A stretch of DNA of 64,000 nucleotides from Streptomyces sp. YIM 121038 (GCF_006088715.1 NZ_CP030771.1:3472001-3536000); one strand, 5' to 3'; positions 1-11,877 are shown, counted from the stretch's first letter. Numbers and translations are program-made. Notes: generated from the sequence alone by a model not told the origin.

Positions 1-2307
1 GAGGCCCCGGGTGCGCACCAGGATCGTGACGCTGGCGTCATTCGCCCCCTCCGGGTCCGGCGCCGGGCGCGGCGCGGGCCAGAGCACCCGCCAGTCGAGC
101 TCCCCCGCACGCCGGCGCTCCCCGGCCTCGGCCCGCGTCACCGGCACCCCGCGCGCGGCCGCCTGCGCCCGCACGAACGCCACCTGCCCCGGCGGCTCCC
201 CGAACCCCGTCGTCTGGATCGCCCCCACCGAACGCCCCCTCAGCACCCCCGGCAGCCCCGCCACATGGTCCGCGTGGAAGTGCGTGAGCAGCACCAAGGG
301 CACTCGCGTGATGCCGAGCGACCGCAGACAGCGATCCACGAGCATCGGGTCGGGCCCCGCGTCGACGACCACCCCGGCACCGGGCCCCGCCGCGAGGACG
401 GTCGCGTCCCCCTGCCCCACATCGCACATCACCAGGCGCCACCGGGGCGGCGGCCAACCCGCGATGACCCGGGTGAGCGGCGGCGGCTGGACGACCACGG
501 CGAGCAGCAACAGCGCGCAGGCCGCGCACACCCACGGGTGCCGCACGAGCCGCCTGCCGACCAGGACGAGCACCACCGTGACGGCGGCCAGCAACAGCGC
601 GCCACGCCAACTGCCCGGCCAGTCCACCCCGTTCCCGGGCAGCGCCGCCCCCGTCCGCGCGATGCCCGCGATCCACTCGGTCGGCCAACTGGCCCCCCAT
701 GCCAGGACCTTGGCCACCGGCATCGCCACCGGCGCCACCGCGAGCGCGGCGAACCCGAGCACCGTGGCGGGCGCCACCGCGAACTCCGCAAGGAGATTGC
801 ACGGCACCGCCACCAAGCTCACCCGCGCCGCGAGGACCGCCACCACCGGCGCGCACACCGCCTGCGCCGCAGCCGCGGCCGCCAGCGCCTCGGCGAGCCG
901 CCCCGGCACCCCGTGCCGCCGAAGCCCGGCGCTCCACCTCGGCGCGAGCGTCAGCAACGCCCCCGTGGCGAGCACGGACAGCAGGAAGCCATAGCTCCGC
1001 GACAGCCACGGGTCGTAGAGGACGAGCACCAGGACCACGGCGGCGAGCGCCGGGATCAGCGATCTGCGCCGCCCCGTGGCGAGGGCAAGCAGCACCACCA
1101 GGCCGCACGCCGCCGCCCGCACCACGCTCGGCTCAGGCCTGCACACCAGCACGAAGCCGAGCGTCAGCACACCCCCGAGCAGCGCCGTCACCCGCAGCGG
1201 AATGCCCAACCGTGGCGCCAGACCGCGCCGTTCAGCCCGGTGGGCCGTTCCCGGCGGGCCGATGAGCAGCGCGAGGACGATCGTGAGGTTGGCCCCGCTC
1301 ACGGCCAACAAGTGCGTCAGGTCGGTCGCCCGGAACGCCTGCTCCAGCTCCGGAGGAACCCGGGAGGTGTCCCCGATCACCAGCCCCGGCAGCAGCGCCC
1401 GAGCGTCGGCGGGCAGCCCGTCCGTCGCCTCCCGCAGCCCCCCGCGCAGCTCTCCCGCGAACCGCTGCGCCCGCGAGGGCTCCCCGATCACCCGTGGCCC
1501 CCGGTCCCCCTGCACGCGCAGCACTGCCGCGATGCCTCCGCTGTCCGGCAGCGGCGGCACGAGGTCCGCCCGCACCCGCAGCCGCGTGGACGGCAGCAGT
1601 CCGAGCCACGGGGAGTCCCACCGCTTCCCGGCTCCGCGCGCCTCCCGCGCTCCCTGCGGACCTTCGGTGCCGGTGTCGCGCCCCGCCTCCTTCTCCTCCT
1701 GCCGCACGATGACCAGCACCGGTGTCCGCGTCGCGGTCGTCGTCCCGTCCGTCTCCGTGACCCGCACGGCGTCTGCGTTCAGCATCACGGCCGGTGGCAT
1801 CGGCCGGTCGCCCGTGACCCGGGGTCTGGTGCGGCGCGGGTCCGACGTCACCTCCAGCTCCGCCGTCACCGTGGCGTACTCCCGGGCGAGCCCGGGGACC
1901 GGGCCTCGGTACAGATCCGCCCCGTGCAGCCCCGCCGATGCCGCGGCCGCCCCGGCGCACAACAGGACGGCCGCCACACTGACCCGCCCCCAGGCTCCGC
2001 CCCGCCACCGGCCCGGGCGGCGGTGTCTCCCGGCCGACGGGCGCCCGCACGCCGTCCACGTCACCAGCAGGGCCCCGGCGACCACCACACAGACCACCAC
2101 CGCGCCCACCACCAGGCGGGGCGGGGCGTCCAGCGCAAGGGCCGCGGCCGCCCAGGCCGCCAGGGCGGGCGGCACGAGACGCAGGTCCGCCGGGCCTTCC
2201 TGGCGGGGGTGGGCCGAGCCGAGGCGGTGGGCCCCAGCGGCACGGGCGGCCGCGCGCCCCGCCCTCCCCTGCCCCTCGGCCACCGGCCGGACACCCGGCC
2301 GCCTCAT
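1..2307 (-). CDS. comEC: ComEC/Rec2 competence-type DNA channel protein (3' end outside window)
   Basis: Open frame of 769 codons read leftwards to the window edge without a stop, so the C-terminus is missing. The N-terminal part is a run of hydrophobic segments, followed by the ComEC competence domain, in which LTHLLAVSGANLTIVLAL is a typical family stretch. Near residue 675 (around base 285) a metallo-beta-lactamase motif THFHADH begins the C-terminal hydrolase-like domain. The ATG at 2307 overlaps the comEA stop as ATGA, so the two genes are translationally coupled. In transformable bacteria ComEC is the inner-membrane channel for single-stranded DNA; whether it does this in Streptomyces is not known to me. 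Confidence 0.92.
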   Translation of the reverse strand, partial: MRRPGVRPVAEGQGRAGRAAARAAGAHRLGSAHPRQEGPADLRLVPPALAAWAAAALALDAPPRLVVGAVVVCVVVAGALLVTWTACGRPSAGRHRRPGRWRGGAWGRVSVAAVLLCAGAAAASAGLHGADLYRGPVPGLAREYATVTAELEVTSDPRRTRPRVTGDRPMPPAVMLNADAVRVTETDGTTTATRTPVLVIVRQEEKEAGRDTGTEGPQGAREARGAGKRWDSPWLGLLPSTRLRVRADLVPPLPDSGGIAAVLRVQGDRGPRVIGEPSRAQRFAGELRGGLREATDGLPADARALLPGLVIGDTSRVPPELEQAFRATDLTHLLAVSGANLTIVLALLIGPPGTAHRAERRGLAPRLGIPLRVTALLGGVLTLGFVLVCRPEPSVVRAAACGLVVLLALATGRRRSLIPALAAVVLVLVLYDPWLSRSYGFLLSVLATGALLTLAPRWSAGLRRHGVPGRLAEALAAAAAAQAVCAPVVAVLAARVSLVAVPCNLLAEFAVAPATVLGFAALAVAPVAMPVAKVLAWGASWPTEWIAGIARTGAALPGNGVDWPGSWRGALLLAAVTVVLVLVGRRLVRHPWVCAACALLLLAVVVQPPPLTRVIAGWPPPRWRLVMCDVGQGDATVLAAGPGAGVVVDAGPDPMLVDRCLRSLGITRVPLVLLTHFHADHVAGLPGVLRGRSVGAIQTTGFGEPPGQVAFVRAQAAARGVPVTRAEAGERRRAGELDWRVLWPAPRPAPDPEGANDASVTILVRTRGL

Positions 2308-3470
2308 GGCCGCACGAGATTCCGCAGGTCGGCGAAGCGTCGATCGCCGATGCCATTGACCTCGCGGAGCTCGTCCACCGAGCGGAAGCCGCCGTGCTCC
2401 GTGCGGTAGTCGATGATGTGCTGCGCGAGGACCGGGCCGACGCCCGGCAGGGTGTCCAGTTGCTCAGCCGTGGCGGTGTTCAGCGCGACGGGGCCCGTGG
2501 GCGCTCCGGAGACACCGGGCGGTCCGGCCACCGCTCCCCCTGCGGGCACCCCGAGGGCCGGGGGCGCGGGCCCGCCCACGACCAGTTGCTCCCCGTCCAC
2601 GAGCAGTCGGGCGCGGTTGAGGGCGTCGGTCTTCGTGCCGGGGCGCACCCCGCCCGCGGCCCGCAGCGCGTCGGCGACACGGGAGCCGGCGGGCAGGCGG
2701 AGGACACCGGGGCTGCGGACCTTGCCGCTGACGTCCACAACGAGCCCGCCGCTCGCCACGCCCGTGGCCCCGGCACCGCCGCCCTGTCCCGCACCGGCCC
2801 CCTGGGCGCCCTCAGCCTCTTCGGCCCCCGGAGGCGGCCCCGCGTCCGGCAGCGCTCCCGGTGACGGGGACGGACCTCCCTCCGGACCGGGCGCCGCCGC
2901 CTCACCCACCACGTCCGGCGCCCGCACCGGCTGCGCCCGGCCGCTCCAGAAGTGCTGGGCCGCGAACACCGCCGCCACGACGAGGACCACCCCGAGCGCG
3001 AGCACGCTCCGCCGCTCCAGGCCGCATCTGCGCTGCATCCAGACCGGAAGCCGCTCCCGCACGGCGAGCCCGACCCGCGCCCGCCACGAAGGGGCCGCCC
3101 GCGGGGGCCGGTCGTACGCGTCCTCCGCCTCCGGCACCGCCCCCGCGTGCTCCTGCTCGACCGAGGTCGGCGTCAGCGAGGGCGCACCACGCTCCGCCGC
3201 ACCAGCTCCCGCCCGGCGAAGCCCCGCCGGACCGGGCCCGGCCCCACCGACCCCGCCAGCCCCACCACCCCTGACAGCCCCGGCAGCCCCGGCAGCTCCG
3301 GCAGCTCCAGCGAAGAGCGTCTCCGCCCGCAGCCGCATCGCCTCCGCCGCGGCCCTCCTGCGCCGGGCCCGCCGTCGGGCGTGCCGATGTGTCTCTCGGG
3401 CGGGAGAGGCCGGGCTCGGCTCTCCGCTCGCCGCGCCTGCCGCTGTCCGTGAAGGTGATCGAAGTTCCAT
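2304..3470 (-). CDS. comEA: ComEA-like membrane-anchored DNA-binding protein
   Basis: 388 residues. Residues 1-150 are Ala/Arg/Gly-rich and probably disordered and cytoplasmic. A single transmembrane segment lies at about 155-172. An SLBB domain follows at about 242-300, and a pair of helix-hairpin-helix motifs ends the protein at 329-388 (LDTLPGVGPVLAQ and VNGIGDRRFADL). This is the ComEA architecture, in which the HhH domain binds double-stranded DNA outside the membrane. It lies directly upstream of comEC and overlaps it by four bases. A TAGCGT hexamer ends 7 bases before the ATG and could be a -10 box for a leaderless transcript. Confidence 0.9.
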   Translation of the reverse strand: MELRSPSRTAAGAASGEPSPASPARETHRHARRRARRRRAAAEAMRLRAETLFAGAAGAAGAAGAVRGGGAGGVGGAGPGPAGLRRAGAGAAERGAPSLTPTSVEQEHAGAVPEAEDAYDRPPRAAPSWRARVGLAVRERLPVWMQRRCGLERRSVLALGVVLVVAAVFAAQHFWSGRAQPVRAPDVVGEAAAPGPEGGPSPSPGALPDAGPPPGAEEAEGAQGAGAGQGGGAGATGVASGGLVVDVSGKVRSPGVLRLPAGSRVADALRAAGGVRPGTKTDALNRARLLVDGEQLVVGGPAPPALGVPAGGAVAGPPGVSGAPTGPVALNTATAEQLDTLPGVGPVLAQHIIDYRTEHGGFRSVDELREVNGIGDRRFADLRNLVRP

Positions 3471-3589
3471 GCCAACGACGCTAGACAGCCCGCGGAAAGC
3501 GCGTTGATCTTGGTCAATTCCCGGGGACTACCGGAGAGTTGTGGATAACTCAGTCACCCACACGAGTTCCGGCCGTCACTCACGTCACC

Positions 3590-4435
3590 TCACCGAGGCG
3601 ACACCACAGCCCCCAGCAGGCCCGGTCCCGTGTGCGCCCCGATCACCGCGCCCACCTCGCTGACGTGCAGCTCCGCCAGGGACGGCACGCGCTCCCTGAG
3701 CCGCTCCGCGAGCGCTTCGGCGCGCTCGGGCGCCGCCAGGTGATGGACCGCGATGTCGACCTCGTGCGCACCGGCCCGCTCGACCGCGATCTCCTCGAGA
3801 CGGGCGATCGCCTTCGACGCGGTGCGCACCTTCTCCAGGAGCTCGATGCGCCCGCCGTCCAGTTCGAGGAGCGGCTTCACGGCGAGCGCGGAGCCAAGGA
3901 GCGCCTGTGCCGCGCCGATCCGCCCGCCGCGGCGGAGGTAGTCGAGGGTGTCCACGTAGAAGTACGCGGACGTGCTCGCGGCCCGCTTCTCGGCGGCGGA
4001 CACCGCCTCGTCCACGGAGCCGCCCGACTCGGCGGCCTCGGCGGCCGCGAGGGCGCAGAAGCCGAGGGCCATCGCGACCATGCCGGTGTCGACGACGCGC
4101 ACCGGCACCGGCGCCTCGCGCGCCGCGAGGACGGCCGCGTCGTACGTCCCGGAGAACTCCGCCGACAGATGCAGCGAGACGATGCCCGTGGCGCCCGCCT
4201 CGGCGACCTCGCGGTAGGTGCGCGCGAAGACCTCGGGGCTCGGCCGGGACGTGGTCACGGGCCGGCGCTTCTGCAGGGCGAGCGCGAGGGAACGGGCCGA
4301 GATCTCGGTGCCCTCTTCGAGCGCCTGGTTGCCGAGCACCACGGTCAGCGGCACCGCGGTGATGCCGTGCCGCTCCATCGTCCGTTGCGGCAGGTAGGCC
4401 GTTGAATCGGTGACGATCGCGACATGGCGGGACAT
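3590..4435 (-). CDS. DegV family fatty-acid-binding protein
   Basis: 281 residues starting MSRHVAIVTDSTAYLP, which is the usual DegV N-terminus with the lipid-contacting TDST segment. The family binds a fatty acid between two alpha/beta lobes; in Firmicutes such proteins deliver acyl chains to the fatty-acid kinase FakA. A longer frame reaches 4504, but the ATG at 4435 sits exactly at the family N-terminus. It lies downstream of the 4581 gene on the same strand with a 145-base gap. The ligand and partner kinase cannot be told from this window. Confidence 0.88.
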   Translation of the reverse strand: MSRHVAIVTDSTAYLPQRTMERHGITAVPLTVVLGNQALEEGTEISARSLALALQKRRPVTTSRPSPEVFARTYREVAEAGATGIVSLHLSAEFSGTYDAAVLAAREAPVPVRVVDTGMVAMALGFCALAAAEAAESGGSVDEAVSAAEKRAASTSAYFYVDTLDYLRRGGRIGAAQALLGSALAVKPLLELDGGRIELLEKVRTASKAIARLEEIAVERAGAHEVDIAVHHLAAPERAEALAERLRERVPSLAELHVSEVGAVIGAHTGPGLLGAVVSPR

Positions 4436-4580
4436 GAGCTGGAGATTACCCGCAGGAACCCTGACGCGGCAGTCCGACCCCGTCACCCGGGCGACGGCCC
4501 CCATGACGGGCCGCGCGGAGCCGGGCGGACCCCTGGCGGAGCGATGCCTCGCGGCGGTGCCGACGGCGGATCGCCCGGGC

Positions 4581-5363
4581 TCAGGTGGTGCTCTCCGGCT
4601 TGGTCTGCTTCTCCCAGGAGTACGTCGGCCGCGGGCTCGGCGGTGTGATCGCGGGTCTCGTCGGCTCCTGGGCGGTGCGGTCGGAACGCTCCGTGGGGGC
4701 CGTCGCGGCGGGCCGGGGCGACGGCTCCGCCGGTGCCGGGTCGGGCCACGGCGGCGTGGACGCGGCGGACGGCGGGGCCGAGGGGGTGGAGGACGCGGTG
4801 GGCTGGGTGTCGGAGGGCTCCGTCGTCCAGTGCCGCAGGGCGCCCGCCTCCATGTCGATCTGGGTGCGCAGCAGGTCCAGGTCGTCGTCCGCGAACTTGT
4901 GGGCGCGGTCGCGGGCCGCCCAGCGCAGGGAGTCCGCCGCCTTCGTGATCTGCTGCGTGCGCTCCTTCAGGGAGGGCAGGCGCTGGCTCAGGGTGATCCG
5001 GTCCGGCTCGCTCTCCAGGCGCTTCAGCTCGTCGTCCAGCTCGTGGCCGTGGACGCTCAGGCGCTCGAAGAGTGCGAGGGACTCGTGCAGCGAGGGGTCC
5101 TCGGCTACGCCCGCGTGCAGCGCGTCCTGGGTGGCCCGCATCGACGTGCGCAAGGTGAGCCGGAGCTGGGCCAGCTCGCCGACGGCGCCGGGCTGCGCGA
5201 ACGTCTTCGCGCGCAGCGTGGTGTCCTCGACCGTCCGGCGGGCCTGGGAGAGGGTGCGGTCCACACCGCGCTTGGCGGCGCCCACGGCTTTGACCACCGC
5301 ATACGCCCCGACTGCCAGGAACAGCACGAAGAGCAGCGCGACCACTGCGATCACGGCTTCCAC
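4581..5363 (-). CDS. membrane-anchored coiled-coil protein of unknown function
   Basis: 260 residues. Residues 2-25 form one strongly hydrophobic N-terminal segment with no lipobox, so it is likely an uncleaved anchor. Residues 30-175 are charged and helix-rich with repeated RT, LR and QIT spacing suggestive of coiled coil. From about 180 the chain becomes a Pro/Ser/Thr-rich tail of low complexity. I do not recognise a named domain. It sits between leuS and the DegV gene on the same strand, separated from leuS by a strong terminator, so it probably has its own promoter. Confidence 0.75.
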   Translation of the reverse strand: MEAVIAVVALLFVLFLAVGAYAVVKAVGAAKRGVDRTLSQARRTVEDTTLRAKTFAQPGAVGELAQLRLTLRTSMRATQDALHAGVAEDPSLHESLALFERLSVHGHELDDELKRLESEPDRITLSQRLPSLKERTQQITKAADSLRWAARDRAHKFADDDLDLLRTQIDMEAGALRHWTTEPSDTQPTASSTPSAPPSAASTPPWPDPAPAEPSPRPAATAPTERSDRTAQEPTRPAITPPSPRPTYSWEKQTKPESTT

Positions 5364-5560
5364 GATGCTTCTCCTTCGGCCGGGCGGGGCGGTCGGTGAG
5401 GTCGTCGGCGGACGGGCCCGTCTGCCTCTCCACGGTAAACGCAGCAGGCCGGTCGAGGGTTCCAGCGGAACCCGGAACCTGCCCGTAGGGGACTACCCGG
5501 ATGCGTCGGCCCGACGCCACGGCGTGCCCGGGGCAACGTACCCCGCCCGGCGAACAGTTG

Positions 5561-5592
5561 ACCGGCCGGACCCCGTGCGGGGTCCGGCCGGT
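5561..5592 (-). terminator. leuS intrinsic-type terminator hairpin
   Basis: Perfect 14-bp inverted repeat (5561-5574 with 5579-5592) around a GTGC loop, 66 bases past the leuS stop. There is no T-tract, as is usual for Streptomyces terminators. The remainder of 5364-5657 shows nothing else I can support. Confidence 0.8.
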
Positions 5593-5657
5593 CACCATCC
5601 ATCGCCTCACCGGCCGTCCGGAGCGCGGCGAGCGTCCGGGCGGGCGGCCGGGAAGGG

Positions 5658-8567
<2,910 letters not shown>

Positions 8568-8620
8568 GGTCCTCAAAGCTCCATCGATCGTCTCTGCCTG
8601 CGGAAACGGCCGTGCGGCCA

Positions 8621-8650
8621 AATAAAAATGCCCCTCGCACAGGAGGGGAC
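8621..8650 (-). terminator. leuS leader attenuator terminator
   Basis: On the minus strand a 6-bp GC stem (CCCCTC 8648-8643 with GAGGGG 8636-8631) around a CTGTGC loop is followed directly by CATTTTTATTT. It lies between the leucine leader peptide and leuS, 54 bases before the leuS start. A true U-tract is rare in this G+C-rich DNA, which argues for a functional transcription attenuator rather than chance. Alternative pairings upstream are 8682-8687 with 8663-8668, and 8697-8703 with 8651-8657. Confidence 0.78.
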
Positions 8651-8693
8651 GCCGCGCCGATTCCGACCACGCTCACTGGGCGGTCGGGACTGA

Positions 8694-8732
8694 TCAGCGC
8701 GGCCCGCTAAGCAGAAGGCGTACGGCACGCAT
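8694..8732 (-). CDS. leucine-rich leader peptide of leuS (12 aa)
   Basis: The frame reads MRAVRLLLSGPR and then stops. The three consecutive leucine codons CTT-CTG-CTT (8717-8709) are mid-peptide, as in leucine attenuators. A TACTCT hexamer at 8744-8739 ends 6 bases before the ATG, which suggests a -10 box and a leaderless message that starts at or next to the ATG; no Shine-Dalgarno is present. The peptide end overlaps one arm of an alternative RNA pairing (8697-8703). Inferred role: ribosome stalling on leucyl-tRNA shortage changes folding of the leader and allows read-through into leuS. Confidence 0.7.
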   Translation of the reverse strand: MRAVRLLLSGPR

Positions 8733-8982
8733 GGCGTCAGAGTACCGCAGGGCCCCGAGCCCGGGCGACGCAGTTCGTCCCGCTCCGGCCGGATCCGGAC
8801 CGCGGTGCCGCACGGAAAGCGGAGGCTCACCCTTGGCCAAGGATTACTCCGCGTACCGCCCACTATCGGGGCAACACCAAGATCGAGTCGCACTTTGATA
8901 ACAACGCAATAACTCAAACCACGTACCCGCCGGTATGGGGCGACTTAGCATGCGGCGACCGGACCATTTCGGAGTCGCCCCC

Positions 8983-10275
8983 ATGAACCCTCTGCACCCG
9001 CACCGCAAGCGTCCCCGGAGCCCCGTGTTATCCGGCTCCCCCTCGCTCCGCTCGCCGGCCGGGCCGTTCACCGGCTCGTTCGCCGGGCCGGGCAGAGCGG
9101 CCCGCGGCCTGCTGACCACGGCCGCACTGCTCCTGATACCCCTGCTGGTGTTCGCGGGAGGCGACGACTTCCGTGCCGCCCTCGACTACACCACCGGCGT
9201 CCTGTCCCTGGTCTCCCTGACCGCGTCCGTCGCCTGGGGCCTGGTCGCGTCGGACCGCCTCTTCCTGGGCTCCCGCCAGCGCCTGCTCGCCCAGGCCGTG
9301 CACCGGGCCACCGCGGTCGCCGCCGTCGGCTTCCTGCTCCTGCACGGCACCGTCAAACTCGCACTCGACCACGTGTCCCTGGTGGGCGCGGTCATCCCCT
9401 TCGGCCTCGGGCTCACCGGCGGCGACGGCCTCATCGGCCTGGGGTCGCTCGCCGGCCTCCTGATGGTCACCACCAGCGTCACCGGCGCCCTGCGCAGCGC
9501 CTTCGCCTCACCGGTCCAGGTCGCCTCGCGCTGGCGGGCCCTGCACATGCTCGCCTACCCCGCCTGGTGCGCCGCCCTGATCCACGGCCTGTACGCGGGC
9601 CGTCCGCCGAAGCCGTGGGTGGTCGCCCTGTACTGCCTGTGCCTCGTCGCGGTCGCCGGAGCCATGGCGCTGCGGGCGGCACCGCCGCCGGTCAAGCGCA
9701 AGGCGGCCGCCCGGATCCTCGCCGTCCTCGAACCCGACGGCCGGGGAGCGCCCGGCCGGTCGCGCCGCCGCGCCCGGGCGGCCGTCCGGGACCCCGGGAC
9801 CGCCCCCCTCCCGGGCACGGCCCCCGGCGGCCGCATCCCGTCCGAGCAGGCCCCCGTCACCGGCATCGCCGCCGCCTACCGCGCGCTCGCCACGCCCGCC
9901 GAGCAGGACGAGGCCGACCTCCCGCCGGACCTAAGGACGACCGAGGTCCTGCCCACCGTCGCGCCCCGCTGGCCCGCCCCTTCGCCCCCGCCTCCCGCCG
10001 AGGCCCCCGGCCCCCCGTTTTCGTATGACTCCGTAGACCCTCAGGACACGCAACACGACTACGGAGACACCCGGTTCGGCCCCGACGGACCGGGCCCGCA
10101 CTCCGAGGGCCGCTACGACACCGGATCCCGGCCCGTCTACCACCCGCCCGCGGACGACCCGCCGTACGAGCCCGTGCGCGAAGGCGACGGAGCCGCCGCG
10201 CAACCCCTACTAGGCCCGTTCCAGGCGCCCAGCACCGGTGAGCCCTGGAACGCGCCCGCCGGAGGCAGCAAGTGA
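8983..10275 (+). CDS. ferric-reductase-like haem b membrane protein
   Basis: 430 residues. After a basic N-terminus there are about six transmembrane helices (roughly residues 35-240), then a long Pro-rich cytoplasmic tail. Two helices each carry a His pair spaced as in bis-haem ferric reductase/NOX cores: one in HRATAVAAVGFLLLH and one in HMLAYPAWCAALIH. No FAD/NADPH domain is fused, so electrons must come from a partner, most likely the coupled gene at 10272. The start at 8983 is preferred over 8935 and 8950 because GGAG lies 8 bases before it. The AT-rich stretch around 8890-8930 is the likely promoter region. Confidence 0.78.
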   Translation: MNPLHPHRKRPRSPVLSGSPSLRSPAGPFTGSFAGPGRAARGLLTTAALLLIPLLVFAGGDDFRAALDYTTGVLSLVSLTASVAWGLVASDRLFLGSRQRLLAQAVHRATAVAAVGFLLLHGTVKLALDHVSLVGAVIPFGLGLTGGDGLIGLGSLAGLLMVTTSVTGALRSAFASPVQVASRWRALHMLAYPAWCAALIHGLYAGRPPKPWVVALYCLCLVAVAGAMALRAAPPPVKRKAAARILAVLEPDGRGAPGRSRRRARAAVRDPGTAPLPGTAPGGRIPSEQAPVTGIAAAYRALATPAEQDEADLPPDLRTTEVLPTVAPRWPAPSPPPPAEAPGPPFSYDSVDPQDTQHDYGDTRFGPDGPGPHSEGRYDTGSRPVYHPPADDPPYEPVREGDGAAAQPLLGPFQAPSTGEPWNAPAGGSK

Positions 10276-11858
10276 ACGCGTCCCTGCCCGACGTCCCCGA
10301 AGTCCGCGTCGTCGGGCTTCCGCTGCTGACCTCGGGCTTCGATCTGGTCGAGCGGCTCGACCTCGCCATGCACCTGAAGGTGCACGGACCGCTCGAGCCC
10401 GTGGCGGGCGAGCAGCTGGCCGGACTCGCGGAGGCGATCGGGCTGCGCGGCCGCGGCGGCGCGGGCTTCCCGTTCGCCACCAAGCTGCGGGCCGTCGCCG
10501 AGTCCGCGATCCGCCGCGGCGTACGTCCCGTGGTCGTCGTCAACGGCAGCGAGGACGAGCCCGCCTGCCGCAAGGACACCGTCCTGATCAACCGCGCGCC
10601 GCACCTCATCCTGGACGGCGCCCTGCTCGCGGCCGAGGCCCTCGGCGCACGCACCCTGATCGTCGGTGTGACCCGTGACTCCACGGAGGCGTCGATGCGC
10701 GCCGCGCTCGGCGAGCGGGGCCTGAGCGACCGGCGCGGCTCGCGCCTTCGCGCGCGCGTGCAGCGCAACCCCGTGCGCATGGTGACCGGCGAGTCCTCCG
10801 CGCTCGTACGCTCCGCGGACGGCGGTCCCGCGCTGCCTCCGGGGCGCAAGGTCCGTACCGCGGACTCCGGGGTGGGCGGCGCGCCCACGCTCCTGTCGAA
10901 CGCGGAGACCTTCGCGCAGCTCGCCGTCGCCGCCCGGACCGGCGCGGACCGCTACCGCCGCACCGGACTGCGCGACGAGCCCGGCACCGTCCTGCTGACC
11001 GTCTCCGGGGCCGTCGCACGCCCCATGGTGGTGGAGGTCCCAACGGGCGTCCCGCTGCGGTACGTTCTGCAGCTCGCGGGCGCTCCCCCGCTGCCGCAGG
11101 GCGTCCTGACGGGCGGCTACCACGGCAAGTGGCTGGACCCGGTCACCGCGCACGACGCCGTCGTCTCCCGTGCCGCCCTGGAGGCCTGCGGGGGCGCGCT
11201 GGGCGCGGGCGCCGTGCTGCCGATCGGCCCCGGCACCTGCCCGCTCGGCGAGTCCCTGCGCGTGGCCCACTGGCTGGCGGCCGAGAGCGCGGGCCAGTGC
11301 GGCCCCTGCTACCTGGGCCTGCCCGCCGCCGCGCGCGGGCTCGCGGACGTCCTGGACGGCGGCGGACCGACCGCCCTGGAGGCGCTGCGCGAGGTGACGC
11401 GGGCGGTGAAGCGGCGCGGCGCCTGCAAGCATCCCGACGGCTCGGCGGCCTTCCTGGAGTCCACGATCGCGGCCTTCACCGACGACCTGGCGGCACACGT
11501 CCTGGGGGACGGCTGCGGGCGCCCGGTGGAGGGCGTGCTGCCCCTCCAGGACGACGCGCCGCAGGGCGAGGCGCCCAGCGGCCGCAAGCTCGCCGTCGAC
11601 TGGACGCTGTGCCAGGGCCACGGCCTGTGCGCCGACATCGTCCCGGAGCTGATCCAGCTGGGCCCCGACGGCTTCCCGTCGGTCGCGGAGGCGGCGGTGC
11701 CGCGCTACGCGGAAGCCCGCGCCCAGCGCGCCGTGCGACGCTGCCCCGCACTCGCCCTGCGCGTCGAGGAGGATCCGGCGGCGCCCGGCGCACCCCGGAC
11801 CCTGCCGATGCTGTCGCGCGGGCGCGGACGTCGCGCCCTGGGCAGCGGACGGCCGTAG
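10272..11858 (+). CDS. NuoF-like NAD(P)H/FMN-binding iron-sulfur protein with C-terminal ferredoxin domain
   Basis: 528 residues. The GTG start overlaps the preceding stop as GTGA. Residues 59-66 (RGRGGAGFP region) and 90-102 (VNGSEDEPACRKD) match the FMN/NADH site of complex I NuoF. An SLBB domain follows at about 240-290. The NuoF 4Fe-4S loop is present near 339-385, but the first ligand Cys is replaced: the sequence reads SAGQCGPC rather than SCGQCxPC, leaving C343, C346 and C385. The C-terminal ferredoxin domain has C447, C453 and C491, the three-Cys pattern of [3Fe-4S] ferredoxins. Inferred role: pass electrons from NAD(P)H to the neighbouring haem protein. Confidence 0.8.
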   Translation: MNASLPDVPEVRVVGLPLLTSGFDLVERLDLAMHLKVHGPLEPVAGEQLAGLAEAIGLRGRGGAGFPFATKLRAVAESAIRRGVRPVVVVNGSEDEPACRKDTVLINRAPHLILDGALLAAEALGARTLIVGVTRDSTEASMRAALGERGLSDRRGSRLRARVQRNPVRMVTGESSALVRSADGGPALPPGRKVRTADSGVGGAPTLLSNAETFAQLAVAARTGADRYRRTGLRDEPGTVLLTVSGAVARPMVVEVPTGVPLRYVLQLAGAPPLPQGVLTGGYHGKWLDPVTAHDAVVSRAALEACGGALGAGAVLPIGPGTCPLGESLRVAHWLAAESAGQCGPCYLGLPAAARGLADVLDGGGPTALEALREVTRAVKRRGACKHPDGSAAFLESTIAAFTDDLAAHVLGDGCGRPVEGVLPLQDDAPQGEAPSGRKLAVDWTLCQGHGLCADIVPELIQLGPDGFPSVAEAAVPRYAEARAQRAVRRCPALALRVEEDPAAPGAPRTLPMLSRGRGRRALGSGRP

Positions 11859-11877
11859 GACACGAGGAGGACACACG

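Noticed and set aside
265..2409. 714-residue plus-strand open frame
   Set aside because: Antisense to comEC. It is Arg/Pro/His/Gln-rich with no domain, the usual artefact of G+C-rich third positions.
8621..8760. T-box riboswitch controlling leuS
   Set aside because: No T-box consensus (the UGGN-containing bulge segment) or specifier loop is visible. The Leu-codon leader peptide plus terminator explains the region better.
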